Of a DNA stretch of 64,000 nt, positions 10,953 to 21,255 are shown in pieces (the first letter of the stretch is position 1; every line of letters begins with the position of its first letter). Position numbers and translations under genes: made by a program. The stretch is from positions 7,378,001 through 7,442,000 of the forward strand of contig JAGVVL010000002.1 of assembly GCA_018287875.1 (NCBI GenBank), read 5' to 3'. The DNA comes from Nigrospora sphaerica. Lineage: Eukaryota > Ascomycota > Sordariomycetes > Amphisphaeriales > Apiosporaceae. The notes below the pieces were generated by a model. That model was not told where the DNA came from. It ran no database searches and was given only the letters and a program-made list of their open reading frames with translations.

Positions 10953-12352
10953 ATGGCTGACTCTAGAGATTTGCGGATAGCCATTGTCGGCGCCGGCACG
11001 TATACCCCGCAGCGCTACTACGACACGCGACACGGCTAACACTCGGCACAGGCATGGGCGGCCTGACGAGCGCCCTTAGCTTCGCCAGGAAGGGCTTTAA
11101 GCACATCGAAGTCTACGAGGCGGCGTCCAACCTGGGCTTCGTGGGCGCGGGCATCCAGCTGGCGCCCAACATGCTGCGGATCCTCGACCGCCTGGGCTGC
11201 TGGGAGGGTTCGGAGCTGCAGCGGGACGCGACGGTGCTACAATCTACCGAAATCCTGGACGGCGCGACCAACAAGGAACTCGCGCAAGTCGACCTTACGG
11301 GCGTCGCCGACCTGTATGGGTACGCGCACTGCACGGGGCACCGGGCGTCGCTCGCGGGCGGGCTGTACGCGGCGTGCCAGGCCGAGCCGGCCGTGACGTT
11401 CCACTTCGCGACGTCGCTGGTGCGGGTGGACGCGTTCGAGCCCGGCCGGCCGCGCCTCACGCTGCGGACGCGGGACGGCGCCGAGCGGGCGGCCGAGGCC
11501 GACGTGCTCGTCGGCGCCGACGGCATCAAGTCGGCGGTGCGGTACGCCATGCTCGCGGCGCTCGGCATCGACGCCGAGGTCGAGGACACGGGGCAGGCGG
11601 CGTACCGCATCATGCTGCCGCGCGCCGCCATGGCCGCCGACCCGGAGCTGCTGGCCCTCGTCGACGCGCGCTGCGCCAAGCGCTGGATCGGCGAGAAGCG
11701 CCACATCGTCGCCTACCCCATCAGCGGCCACACCATCTACAACCTGTCGACGTGCCAGCCCGACGCCCACTTCGCCGCCGCGACCAACGCCACGTACACG
11801 ACCAAGGGCGACAAGGCCACGATGCTGGGCGTCTACGCCGACTTTTGCCCGCTCGTGCAGAAGATGCTCGACCTCGTGCCCGAGGGCGAGGTCTGCGAGT
11901 GGCGCCTGCGCAGCCACAAGGTGCTGGACCGCTGGACCCTCGGCGCCGCCGCGCTGCTGGGCGACGCCTGCCACCCGACGCTGCCGCACCTGGCCCAAGG
12001 CGCCGCCATGGCCATCGAGGACGCCGCCGTGCTGGCCGAAGTCGTCAGCCGCGCGCCCGTCGCCGCCGACGGCCCCGCCGGCCTCGCCCGCGCCCTGCGC
12101 GTCTACGAGGCGCTGCGCAAGGAGACGACGACGCGCCGCGTCGACATGGCCGCCTTCTCGGGCCGCACCCTGCACCTCGGCGAGGGCCCCGCCAAGGAGG
12201 AGCGCGACCGCCAGTTCGCCGCCGCCCGCGAGCGCGGCGCCCCCGTTCCCGACAAGTGGGCGAGCCCCGACGTCCAGAAGGTCATCTACGGCCACGACTG
12301 CGTGCGCGAGGCCGCCGAGAAGTTCGACGAGCTGTACGCGAGCCTGGCCTAG
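10953..12352 (+). CDS. FAD-dependent aromatic monooxygenase (salicylate hydroxylase-like)
   Basis: Two exons, 10953-10995 and 11052-12352, give 447 aa. It is a group A flavoprotein monooxygenase; members hydroxylate phenolic acids such as salicylate or 3-hydroxybenzoate using NAD(P)H and O2. The spliced N-terminus RIAIVGAGMGGLTSAL is the dinucleotide-binding GxGxxG motif. LVGADGIKSAVR is the DG motif. GDACHPTLPHLAQGAAMAIE is the second FAD motif, with GDACHP. Substrate cannot be told from the sequence. The GxGxxG motif is restored only if the intron begins GCACGT at 10996 and ends CACAG, a GC-AG intron with GGCTAAC as branch site; the nearby GT donor gives the wrong frame. It overlaps no other gene and has no pathway partner here. 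Confidence 0.88.
10996..11051 (+). other. GC-AG intron
   Basis: This 56-nt intron lies in the FAD monooxygenase, with donor GCACGT, branch-like GGCTAACAC and acceptor CACAG. It joins GCCG to GCATGGGC and so completes GAGMGGL. The GT two bases downstream leaves the wrong phase. Confidence 0.75.
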
Positions 12353-12440
12353 TCGGGAAAGCGGGTGGCGGGGGCACGGCTCGGCAGCAGTACGGGTAGT
12401 TTACCAAAGCCACAGCACTAGTAGAACAAGAAGAAGAAGA

Positions 12441-12497
<57 letters not shown>

Positions 12498-12913
12498 AGT
12501 AGCAGTAGCAGTAGTGGGATATAACGCTTCTCTGTATAAAGCAATGCAAGTCCAATCAATGAGAATGCAATAACAGTCCCCGATGATCCCGAACGCCAAC
12601 AACGGCCACCGGCGTGCCAGACGGGCGATCAACCGAATTCGCCCATACGCCGTGCTTCCATGCTCCCGGGGTAGAAACCACGTTCCATCTTCTCCTACGC
12701 GGCGCGGCCCCTCCAATACCAAGCATCCCCTCCTTCCTACACTCGCCCACCCGCGGGGCAGACAAATCGTTGGCCATGGTCGTACAATTTCCTGATTCGT
12801 AGCAGTGGCGAATGCGCCTTCTCTCTTCCGCCGTTGGGCGAATCCTTGCTTCCTGGTGGCACAAGGTTCCGCACGACGGGGTTGTCGTATCGTCTCCCCC
12901 CCGTCTACCCCGC
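12353..12913. other. Convergent spacer between FAD monooxygenase and the Cys-rich-tail protein
   Basis: This is the 3' flank of two converging genes. It has no supportable gene and contains the AAG/TAG triplet microsatellite listed separately. Confidence 0.5.
12427..12516. repeat. (AAG)n(TAG)n triplet microsatellite
   Basis: About six AAG units run into about fifteen TAG units, then degenerate through TGG/TAG and AGC/AGT units. It sits just downstream of the FAD monooxygenase stop, so it is probably in 3' untranslated sequence. Confidence 0.95.
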
Positions 12914-13273
12914 TTAGAAGAGCAGGCAGTCCAAGCAGCAGCAGCAGGCCAGACTGGCGAGCAGCGCCTCGGCGAAGCCCGGCCCCGAGCTCTGGTTCTG
13001 GTACCGGCCCTGGGGGGGCGGGTAGCCGGGGCCGTAGGGTTGTTGCTGGTAGTAGCCGGCGCCCGGCGGCGGGTACTGCCCCTGGGGTTGTTGGTAGTAG
13101 CCCATCTGGGGGCCGGGCTGGTAGTAGCCCCCGGCGTTGGGGGGCGGCGCGCCGCCGTACATGTGCTCGGGCGGCGGCGCACCGGGCGGCGGCGGCCCGT
13201 AGTGCGCGTAGTGCGCGGCGGGCGGTTGCGCGGGACCCGTGTAGGCCGGGGGTTCGTCGTTCTTGCCCGACAT
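12914..13273 (-). CDS. Small Pro/Tyr/Gln-rich protein with CYSTM-like cysteine tail
   Basis: This single-exon gene encodes 119 aa. It starts MSGKNDEPPAYTGPAQPP and continues with PPPGAPPPEHMYGG, then YYQQPQGQYPPPGAGYYQQQ, a low-complexity Pro/Gly/Tyr/Gln stretch. It ends in a short hydrophobic Cys cluster, LLASLACCCCLDCLLF. This plan, a flexible proline-rich head with a C-terminal Cys-rich segment, fits the CYSTM/rhodopsin-like-tail small membrane proteins reported across eukaryotes and linked to stress resistance. The tail is probably membrane-inserted or palmitoylated, which is inference. The ATG chosen is the first after a run lacking in-frame ATGs close by. The frame stays open far upstream, but that part is not conserved-looking. 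Confidence 0.75.
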   Translation of the reverse strand: MSGKNDEPPAYTGPAQPPAAHYAHYGPPPPGAPPPEHMYGGAPPPNAGGYYQPGPQMGYYQQPQGQYPPPGAGYYQQQPYGPGYPPPQGRYQNQSSGPGFAEALLASLACCCCLDCLLF

Positions 13274-15617
13274 TTTCTCAAGTCGGTGGTCCGTGATTGG
13301 GGGTGGCTGTTTCTCGGCAGACAAGGCGTGTATTGGAGGGGTGAGAAATGCGATGCGATGCGGGCCGATGGGGAAACGGACGAGCCGTTCGCGGCGTAGG
13401 TGTATCCGGATGGGGATTTTGGAGAAGGAGGGATGGATGGGTGGTGGTCGCGAGACGGGTTCGTAGAGGGAAACGAGGTGGAAAGAAGGAACGGCGCTGG
13501 CGCGAACGGCTGGGCACCTAAAGGTATAGGTGTTTTCGTAGGTTCGTATCCGGTAATGGTTGCGTGGCGGAGCGGCGGGAGCTTCGGACGGCTCAAAACT
13601 ACCGGAGGACCCTGCGGATGTCAGATGTTCCCGGACTGGGTTGCCAACAGCCAATGTAAGGAAGGTTGTTGTTGCTTCTTCGTCCAGCTGTTCAGCCGCA
13701 GACGGGAACCAAGGCCACAATGAGGTTCGGCAAAATCTCGTCTATTGATTGCGTCTCTGCTTTGATGGACGTGCGGGAAGTGAGCTGAGGGAGGCCGCCG
13801 AAGAGAGGCAGCGTGAGCGCGGTTTGATTATCATACAAAATGACACCCCTTGGCAGAAGACAAGGCCCGGCCGAAGAAGAGCTGGGATACCGGCGAAGTT
13901 GTGTTCGCCCCCGTGCGATCTGCTACGGGCACATGCGACGGCCCCTGCAGCTCCTTCGGTCCCCATTTGCCCGCGGACGAGGCATGGCAGATAGAATGCT
14001 CGCCGCGAAGAGCCCAAACCGCGCGCGTCTCAGAATGTGTCGCCACGCCCTGGCCACTCGGAAACAACGGCAAATTCACATGATGGAACGGGAGGAGGCG
14101 TCCACCGTCACTGATTGGCGCTGCGTAGAAGGACCCACCTAAGGCCTGGCCATCGCCACAGACGCTTGGGCGGTCCATGTGGCGTTTGCCATATGCTGCG
14201 CCTCTTTTGATTTCCGAGCTGCCGAGCCGGGCGCCATGTCCCTTACAGCTTGACAGGCTGACGGACAGGCGGGATGATGAACGAAGGTTGCATCAAAGGC
14301 CAGGCCCTCCAAGCTCAGTTGAAGGGTAGGGCTACGTTTGGGTACCTATGGACCTGTGTAATTAATGATCGATCGGGCAGTAAACCGACCACGCAGTGTA
14401 CCTGAGGGCACACGACTCTCTTGGATTCGTACCTGTTACACCCAAGCTCCCATGTCCATAGTTTCATACACCCACCCCCTTCTGTACTAACACGGAGAGC
14501 TCTACACACGCTATACCCCCCCCCCGAAGCGGTGGTGACATAGCTGATGAACGACTCCTCTTCTCTGCATTGTGCGCCCATGGGCACTGCAGCACCTGGG
14601 CCGCCGATACCAAGCGGCGTCGTTCCCACCAGTTTCGTAGCTGTGGACGATCTGTCATCCGCATGGCCTCCTGACCGACCTCGGGGGGGCTCGGTGAGGA
14701 GGACTCTGCAGCAGGCCTGGGGAGGGGAAACTGATTGATTAGCGGACCGAGTCCAGGCTGACCGCACCGGTCGGGCCCCGGGCGTTGCTGGGGACGAACT
14801 GGGAGATGTGCAAAGACGACCGTCCGACCACCGATCGCTGGGCCCACGACGGGGCGACCGGTGAAGCCATGGCACGAAAAGCAACCATTTTGAGGAGACC
14901 ACGCTCCTGGGTACGTGGGCAGCCGTTTCGTAGTTTACTCGGTGGAGAGCGCTCGTGCAAGCTATTAGGCCACGACAGCCAATTGGATGTGCTCAAGGCC
15001 ACGAGGGCCACGGGTCACGGGTTGTCTATTTTGTCTTTTCGTCCCCCCCAAGAGACGACTCCACACCATTTGGGGCCCAGGTTCCCTCGTCACATCCCGG
15101 GACAGGCAAACAAACTGGCCAAACCGAACAAACAGGCGGGCGTCGGCCGACGAGTCGCAGCATTCCCTTACTGCCTCTTCTAGTTTAGCTCGCCAGCCCG
15201 GGCGGCGGCATCGAGAAAGCGGCCGGTCACACGAGGACTTGCTCGCTCCGACAATACTGCTTGTACTCTAGGTATGTAGAACTCCGGCGGCCTTGTTTGG
15301 CTTTTTTCCTGATTCGGATGCCCTCGGAAGTTGACCGTGCCTGCCCCTGGTTAGGAGGTTCGCCGCTGCTGGCCTTTGACCAGCCCGAGATCACGTCTTA
15401 CACACAGCCCGGCCACGGCGTCGCGGAGAAGCGGGCGTACAGCCGCCTTACCGAGCTGACCAGATTCCGGTTCGCCGAGGACCCCTGGCCCTGTAGCGTT
15501 GTAACGTCTCGCGGACCACCTACTCTGCTCTCTCTCTCTCTCTCTCCCTCTCTCTCTCTCTGTCTCTGTCCCTCTCCTCTCCTGTCGGTGGCTGGCGGAC
15601 GAAAGTTGGCGCCCACA
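13274..15617. other. Gene-free divergent spacer upstream of RIB7
   Basis: No gene is supportable in this 2.3 kb between the Cys-rich-tail gene (-) and RIB7 (+). It should hold both promoters. Just before RIB7 it becomes strongly pyrimidine-rich, with the CT tract listed separately. Confidence 0.5.
15522..15583 (+). repeat. CT-rich microsatellite in the RIB7 leader
   Basis: Interrupted (CT)n lies about 40-95 bases before the RIB7 ATG. Pyrimidine tracts are common near fungal transcription starts. The tract lies in an open frame continuous with RIB7, where it would read as Leu/Ser repeats. Confidence 0.9.
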
Positions 15618-16424
15618 ATGGGTGACACGAGCTTGACCTTCCCCGAGGCCGAGGCCAGCAAACTCGAGCGTCACCTGCCCTCAGCCGTCGCCCATCGCGG
15701 CCCGGGCTTCCTCCCCTTCGTCACCCTGACGTTTGCGACCTCGCTGGACTCGGCCCTGGCCCTGGCCCCGGGGGCGCGGACGACGCTGTCGGGCCCCCAG
15801 TCCAAGGCCATGACGCACTACCTGCGCAGCCGCCACGACGCCATCTGCGTGGGCGTCGGCACGGCCCTCGCCGACGACCCGGGGCTCAACTGCCGGATCC
15901 GCGGCGTCGGGGCGGCGCGCCAGCCGCGCCCCATCGTCATAGACCCCCGGCTGCGCTGGCAATTTACCGAGAGCAGCAAGGTGATGCAGCTGGCCCGCAC
16001 CGGCCGCGGCCTGGCCCCCTACATCGTGACGACGCGCCGCGACCCCCCGGCGCGCCAGCGCGAGCTGCTGCAGCGCCTGGGCGGTAAGTACATTGTGCTC
16101 GCCGCCGCCGACCCCGCCGACCCCGCGCGCCTCGCGTGGAGGGACATCCTGCGCGCCGTCCGGGCCCAGGGCCTGCGCAGCATCATGGTAGAGGGCGGCG
16201 GCCAGATCATCAGCGCCCTGCTCGAGCCCGCCAACGCGCGCCTCGTCGACTCGGTTGTCGTCACCCTGGCGCCCACGTGGCTCGGCCAGGGCAGCGTCGT
16301 CGTCTGCCCGCCCCGGAAGCTCGACGCCGACGGCCAGCCCGTCGCCGCCGCCCGCCTCGCCGACCCGACCTGGATTCCCCTGGGCGAAGACGTCGTCCTG
16401 TGCGGCTCCCTTGCCAAGCCGTAA
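15618..16424 (+). CDS. RIB7: RIB7-type diaminohydroxyphosphoribosylamino-pyrimidine reductase
   Basis: This single-exon gene encodes 268 aa. Fungal Rib7 uses NADPH to reduce 2,5-diamino-6-ribosylamino-4(3H)-pyrimidinone 5'-phosphate, the second step of riboflavin synthesis in fungi. The RibD C-terminal (DHFR-like) fold is clear: FVTLTFATSLDSALAL, then LSGPQSKAMTHYLRSRHDAI, VGVGTALADDPGLNCR, PRPIVIDPRLR, and IMVEGGGQIISALLE. The length is close to known fungal Rib7. I chose MGDTSLTFPEAEA as start because it matches family length. The same frame is open for roughly 100 codons upstream with an ATG at 15318, so a longer form cannot be excluded. It converges with the NCS1 permease gene. Confidence 0.93.
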   Translation: MGDTSLTFPEAEASKLERHLPSAVAHRGPGFLPFVTLTFATSLDSALALAPGARTTLSGPQSKAMTHYLRSRHDAICVGVGTALADDPGLNCRIRGVGAARQPRPIVIDPRLRWQFTESSKVMQLARTGRGLAPYIVTTRRDPPARQRELLQRLGGKYIVLAAADPADPARLAWRDILRAVRAQGLRSIMVEGGGQIISALLEPANARLVDSVVVTLAPTWLGQGSVVVCPPRKLDADGQPVAAARLADPTWIPLGEDVVLCGSLAKP

Positions 16425-16531
16425 GCGGGCGGCCACGCGCCGAAGCGCAACGACCCGCCCGTGCGGGAGACGATTTGTGTTCGTGTTCGTAGCAGCGTAA
16501 GATTATCATGGAACTTAGCACAAGCGACCAC

Positions 16532-16558
16532 TATATATATATATATACGTATATATAT
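16532..16558. repeat. (TA)n microsatellite
   Basis: A short interrupted TA repeat lies about 110 bases downstream of the RIB7 stop, in the spacer between convergent genes. It could contribute to 3' end formation, which in fungi often uses AT-rich elements. Confidence 0.9.
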
Positions 16559-16806
16559 GCATACATACGTCCACTGTCACATCCCAAGCCACTATGCGCC
16601 TTGCGGGTGCACCGCCACACCCAGAATGCTCGGGGTATCAGATTGGTCCGTTTCCTCCTACAGGCTCATCCTTGATAAGACGGCCTCCCCACCTCAGGAA
16701 CGCGTGGGGCTATCATTCCCTTTCTTACGTTTCTTTTCTTTTTGATCCACGCGCCGCCATCGCCGCCGGCGGAACATCCCAGCCTCCACTAACCGGTATC
16801 CGGCTT

Positions 16807-18605
16807 TCAAAGGTGCCCCCTCCACTTGACCTCGAGCCGGCGGAACGGCAGGTAGAAGATGGCGGTGAGGAAGAAGGCCACCTCGAAGCCAATGTCGCCC
16901 GTCTTGGCGGCGATGGGGCCCGTGTACCAGGCGGCAGCGATGCTGGGGACGACGAGGCCCATGGAGACGAGGGAGGCGGCGAGGGCGGGCAGGCCCGAGG
17001 GCAGGCGGCGGCCGGCGTTCCAGATGGCGTGGTCGTAGGTGGCGAAGTCGCCGCGGCGGAAGACGAGGAGCTCGACGAGGAGGACGGCGTCGAAGCAGCC
17101 GGCCCAGTAGCCAATGAGGGCGAGGAAGTTGTGCAGCGACTCCTCCCACTGCTCGGCCACCTTGATGCCGATGGGGATCATGACGACGCTGACGACGACG
17201 ATGAAGGCGTAGCGCGGCACCTTGGTGAAGACGGGCAGCGCCATCTGCAGGTTTAGCGCGATCGAGTACATGGAGATGGCCAGCTGGCCCAGCACGCTCA
17301 GCGCCAGGAGCACGAGCACGAACTTGCCGAAGCCACCGACGGGCGCCAGCATGGCCGCAAACACGCCGCCCGCCCCGTACGCCGCGTATGCCTCGGCCCA
17401 GCCCGGGACCACCGGTACTGCCCCGCCCATGGCCGACCCCAGGATCAGGAGCGGCACCGACGGCGTCAGCAGGCCGAGGTAAATGTAGGCGAAGACCTTG
17501 ACCCTACGCCGGCTTTGTCAGCCACCAGCACACCGGGGTGGGAGGGGAGGGAGGGCAGGGCGACCCTGGGGACCGACTCACTTGGAGGCCTGGGGGTTGT
17601 AGTAGACGCCGTAATCCGAGGCGGTGCCACCAAAAGTGATGAAGTAGCCGGCGATGAGGCCGCCGTAGGAGACGATCTGCTTGGCGTCGACGGGGCCGAC
17701 GGGGGCCTGCTGGAAGAGGTGGTGGCCGCCGCAGCCGACGGTGATGAGCAGGGCGACGAGGTTGGGGATCCAGCTCCAGCGCTCCCAGGCGTGCAGGGCG
17801 CGGAAGCCGAGGAGCGAGACGGCGAAGCTGATGATGACGGTGATGACGATGCCGACGTCGACGCCGACGCGGCCGGGCTCGATGGCGGCGATGGTCTGGC
17901 CGCCGACGATGGCCGACACGAGCGTGAAGCCCGTGATGGTGGCGGCGTTGAGCAGCAGGGGCAGCGTAACTAGGTAGAGCCCCCACGAGTACCGCGCCTG
18001 GATCAGCTGCCGCATGCCTGTCTGGTACCCGCCGCAGCCCATGTAGGCCGGCGGCGCGCAGCAGAGCAGCGAGAAGAAGAGGATGGTCAGCGCCGAGTCG
18101 CGAAGGCTCATGCCGAACGACAGCGTGCTCAGCATGCCCGTGGGAATCCTACCGCGCGCGAGTTAGTCGGGGAGCCGGCGAGGCGCGGACCCGCGAGGGG
18201 GTGGCCCTGCTCGAGCGGGGACCAGGGGGGGAAGCGGGAAGGGGGTAGGGAGGGGGGAACGAATAAGGAGGTAACGCACGGCAAAACACAGAGTAGGGCC
18301 GTCGCGAAGACGGTATACAGGTTGTAGTAGCGGGTGTCGGTACGCCGCTCGACGGGGACGGGTTTGATGCCGTTGTCCTCGACGCCGGCGTCCAGCAGCC
18401 GCTGGTACCACTTGGGGTTCTGCTCGGCCTCGGGCTTCCAGACAATGCCCTCCTCGACGCTGAGGAAGGACGCGAAGCCACCGCCACCGCCGTCGTGGTG
18501 TCGTTGTTGTTGCTGTTGCCTGGCCGGGACATCCTCGTCGCCGCGTCCCGCCTCGACGTCGTGCCGCGGCGACGACAACGTCGTCGACATCATCTTGCTC
18601 TCCAT
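16807..18605 (-). CDS. NCS1-family purine-cytosine permease (Fcy2/FcyB-like)
   Basis: Three exons, 18605-18280, 18148-17582 and 17503-16807, give 529 aa, the usual length for Fcy2-type carriers. Donors are GTGCGT and GTGAGT, acceptors GGTAG and CGTAG. The N-terminal tail is hydrophilic with a five-Gln run, then EEGIVWKPEAEQNPKWYQRL and KPVPVERRTDTRYYNLYTVF, hallmark NCS1 sequences. About twelve membrane helices follow, including LVSAIVGGQTIAAIEPGRVG, LIAGYFITFGGTASDYGVYY and ALNLQMALPVFTKVPRYAF. The family takes up adenine, guanine, hypoxanthine and cytosine by proton symport at the plasma membrane; exact substrate is not readable. It is convergent with RIB7. A CGG-N6-CCG site lies about 60 bases upstream of the ATG. 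Confidence 0.93.
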
Positions 18606-18667
18606 GGCGGGCCGGAAAACAACAGCTAGCTAAACCTTGCCCCCCCTCGGAGGAAGCCCCTTCCCGC

Positions 18668-18679
18668 CGGGCCGCGCCG
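18668..18679. promoter_or_regulatory. Possible PPR1/UaY-type CGG-N6-CCG site
   Basis: CGG, six bases, CCG lies about 60 bases before the permease ATG. The spacing is that known for PPR1 and UaY zinc-cluster regulators, and a regulator of that class is encoded later in the window. In GC-rich DNA such a site occurs often by chance. Confidence 0.3.
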
Positions 18680-19437
18680 GGACAAAAAACCGTACGCGAC
18701 GGCGGCCGGAGCTTATGTGCCTGCGAGTACTTGTCAGCCACCTCCTAGGCGCGCGAACGTGGGGAAGTTTTTCCGCCTCGGACGGCGGCGGCGGACGATG
18801 GGTGGGCGGGTTCTCTTGTTTTCGCCTTTTCGGCCTTCACGGGGAAAATACGCACCGTTCGCGCTTGCTCCGCAAAAACGAGGCGGAAAAAAACCAAGGG
18901 CCCAATTGAATCGCGGATCAGACGCGGAAAGCCACGGTCGAGCCCACGCGCGTGCGGGAAACTCTGATTCTTTTCCTCGTTTACGATCACGCGGGGCGCG
19001 GAATAGTCGGAGGGGGGGATCTGGCTATTCGAAGCTCGGAAGTTGGAAAATAAAAAGAAACCCGATACAAAATTCCGCCATATAAACCTATAGCAGACGG
19101 GCCTGGGCCCTTTTTCCCGACCACGGGAAGGAGGCAAAGTCGATGAGTCCCCTACTAGCCGGTAACCGGATGTTCTTGCCACTAACTTTGATCAATAAGC
19201 GCGGAGAAGCGAAAGGTCTAGCTCCAGTCCGGCGTGACGACATGGGAAGTGCAGTGGGGAGGGGGTTTCTTTGCGGGCAGGGCTGCCCCGACCTGACAGC
19301 GTAGATGAGACGTTAGGGAACGTTTCCCACAGAAGGAGGAGGGACAAGAGGAGGGAAAAGACGACAGGCGTGTCTTTTGGTCCCGGCGCTTGTCACCAAG
19401 TCGCCAGTATGAGGGCATCAATAGTTGGTTGTCCTTT

Positions 19438-19438
<1 letters not shown>

Positions 19439-19486
<48 letters not shown>
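19439..19486. repeat. (CT)24 microsatellite
   Basis: Twenty-four uninterrupted CT units, the longest dinucleotide array in the window. Confidence 0.98.
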
Positions 19487-19489
<3 letters not shown>

Positions 19490-21234
19490 TCTCTATCCGT
19501 ACGGCTATTGTGGTCTTAAAGGCGCTACAGAAACCGGGGAGCTGCCCATAATTACGGGTTCATCCGATGTCGCCGGCGGGACGGCCTGGGCACCCCTCTC
19601 CTCCCCCGAGAGCCGGTCTTTGTTAGAGAAATTTTCCCCTGACCCTGACCCTGAACCGATGAGGGTGGCTGGGAGACCCTAACTAAACCGTTCTCACTAA
19701 CGCCTTGGCTAGGTAATCTTGTCCTATGCCCCTCGTGTCTAGGCTGCCCAGTTGGGCCTGGGCTGACCCGGCCCCCAGGTACAAGTTTCGTGCGAGGAGG
19801 GGGTGGTACGCATTACAAATACTGCCTTTGCCTGCATTTTACCATCTCTTTGCCCAAAAATGGTAGACGGCTCTCGTGGGTGGAGCGCGGCAGCTAGGGT
19901 CACAATAAGTTCATGTAGTATAGGTTCACCACTGTGTACTGTGTAGCACTAAGGGTTGTGGGTACGCTGACAGCTACGAAGTCCAGAGACGAAATGAGGG
20001 CACCCTTACCCCGTACCCCTCCATCACTTGGCCTGCCTATCGTCCAACTCAATACTTGGGATAACGCCCTCGTATGTGCTCCCTACTTAGTACAGCCTAA
20101 CAGAAGAGCTCTTGCTTGGGCGTGGAGCTCTTGCGTATCTGGACATTTTGTACAGCATGGGGAGACAGTACTTGGGAATCACACGCCAGGGAGACCATGT
20201 CGATCCGCCTTTGCAATTGACATTCACGGCCTCGTATTGTACTTTGACTACAAAGCCGCCTGGGTAATTCATGGCTTCTGATAGACGCACGTACGCGCTC
20301 ATGGGTTACGTTTCTGTGGGGGGAATTTCTTTCGGCATTGTGCGCGAAGCCGGCACGTCCTGCCCTGCGGTGACAGGTAACTCGTCACGCTCCGTGTCGG
20401 ACTTGGTGGAGAGGAAGACTCGAATGCGTTCCGTCAGTTTCCCCCGGCCCCGCGGCCATACTACATACGAATACGTACGGGGTCCCTGCGGAATTTCGAG
20501 GACCCTGGGCGGCTATGCAGGTTCGTCCGGCTTAGGAAGCTGCATGCCTCTGAAGCCGACAGCGGTGCGTCCCTAGACTCCACCTGTCATGTATGCAGCC
20601 GGGGTTAAGCTCGACTTGAGCGTGGGGGATTCCTGATCCACGTAACGGCAACCCGACGCGCCTCGACGATGTTGGTTTCGCTACTGCGTCCGTGGTACGT
20701 GTTGAGGCCTTCTGACTCGGGCACTTACATATATTGGCAGAGATCGGCCTCCCTCGCTTGCCGTCTCTAGCTCGTGGCAGGCCGCGCCGGCCTCGCGAGT
20801 GCGCTTGGCCGTGTTTAGTGATCAGAGTGCGCATCGCAATTGGTGCGATTATGTTGAGGCTCAACTACCGAGCGGTGGATCGCGGGCACCGGCTGAAGGA
20901 GCGGACGCGCCTGCAAATCCATTCAGGCTGCCGTGTTGCTCTACCACCTGCACACCAACTGCCGACGACGCAACCGCCTCGGCGAGACGATGTGAAAATG
21001 CAGCCGTGTGTCCAACGCAGGACGCCGGCTCGGGCACCAGGGCGTCACACTCGCAGGTTGGCGCATGACGCCCACTGCCCTCCACCGCTGCGGTCTCGAG
21101 AGATGCGGCCATGTCACCGACCTAGTCTCGCGGATCAGCGATCGTCGGCCACCGCGGCCCCTGCGGACGTAGAGTAGATCAACCTAGCGGTACAGCAATC
21201 CGGCAGAGAAAGAAGGATTGGGAGCCCCCGGGGA

Positions 21235-21255
21235 GGGGGGGGGGGGGGGGGGGGG
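21235..21255. repeat. Poly(G)21 tract
   Basis: Twenty-one consecutive G, preceded by a GGGAGCCCCCGGGGA segment. Such a run can form a G-quadruplex and is prone to length change. Confidence 0.97.

Noticed and set aside
11237..12295. 352-codon minus-strand frame
   Set aside because: Antisense shadow of the FAD monooxygenase exon, produced by strong third-position GC bias.
12556..13596. 346-codon minus-strand frame over the Cys-rich-tail gene
   Set aside because: Arg/Pro/Thr-rich frame-shifted reading of the same strand. The real frame gives the Tyr/Pro repeats and Cys tail.
16725..17149. Arg/Pro-rich minus-strand frames
   Set aside because: Out-of-frame readings of the last permease exon.
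19641..19686. CCCTGA/CCCTAA words suggesting telomere repeats
   Set aside because: Only a few degenerate units (CCCTGACCCTGACCCTGAA, then ACCCTAAC); no TTAGGG array.
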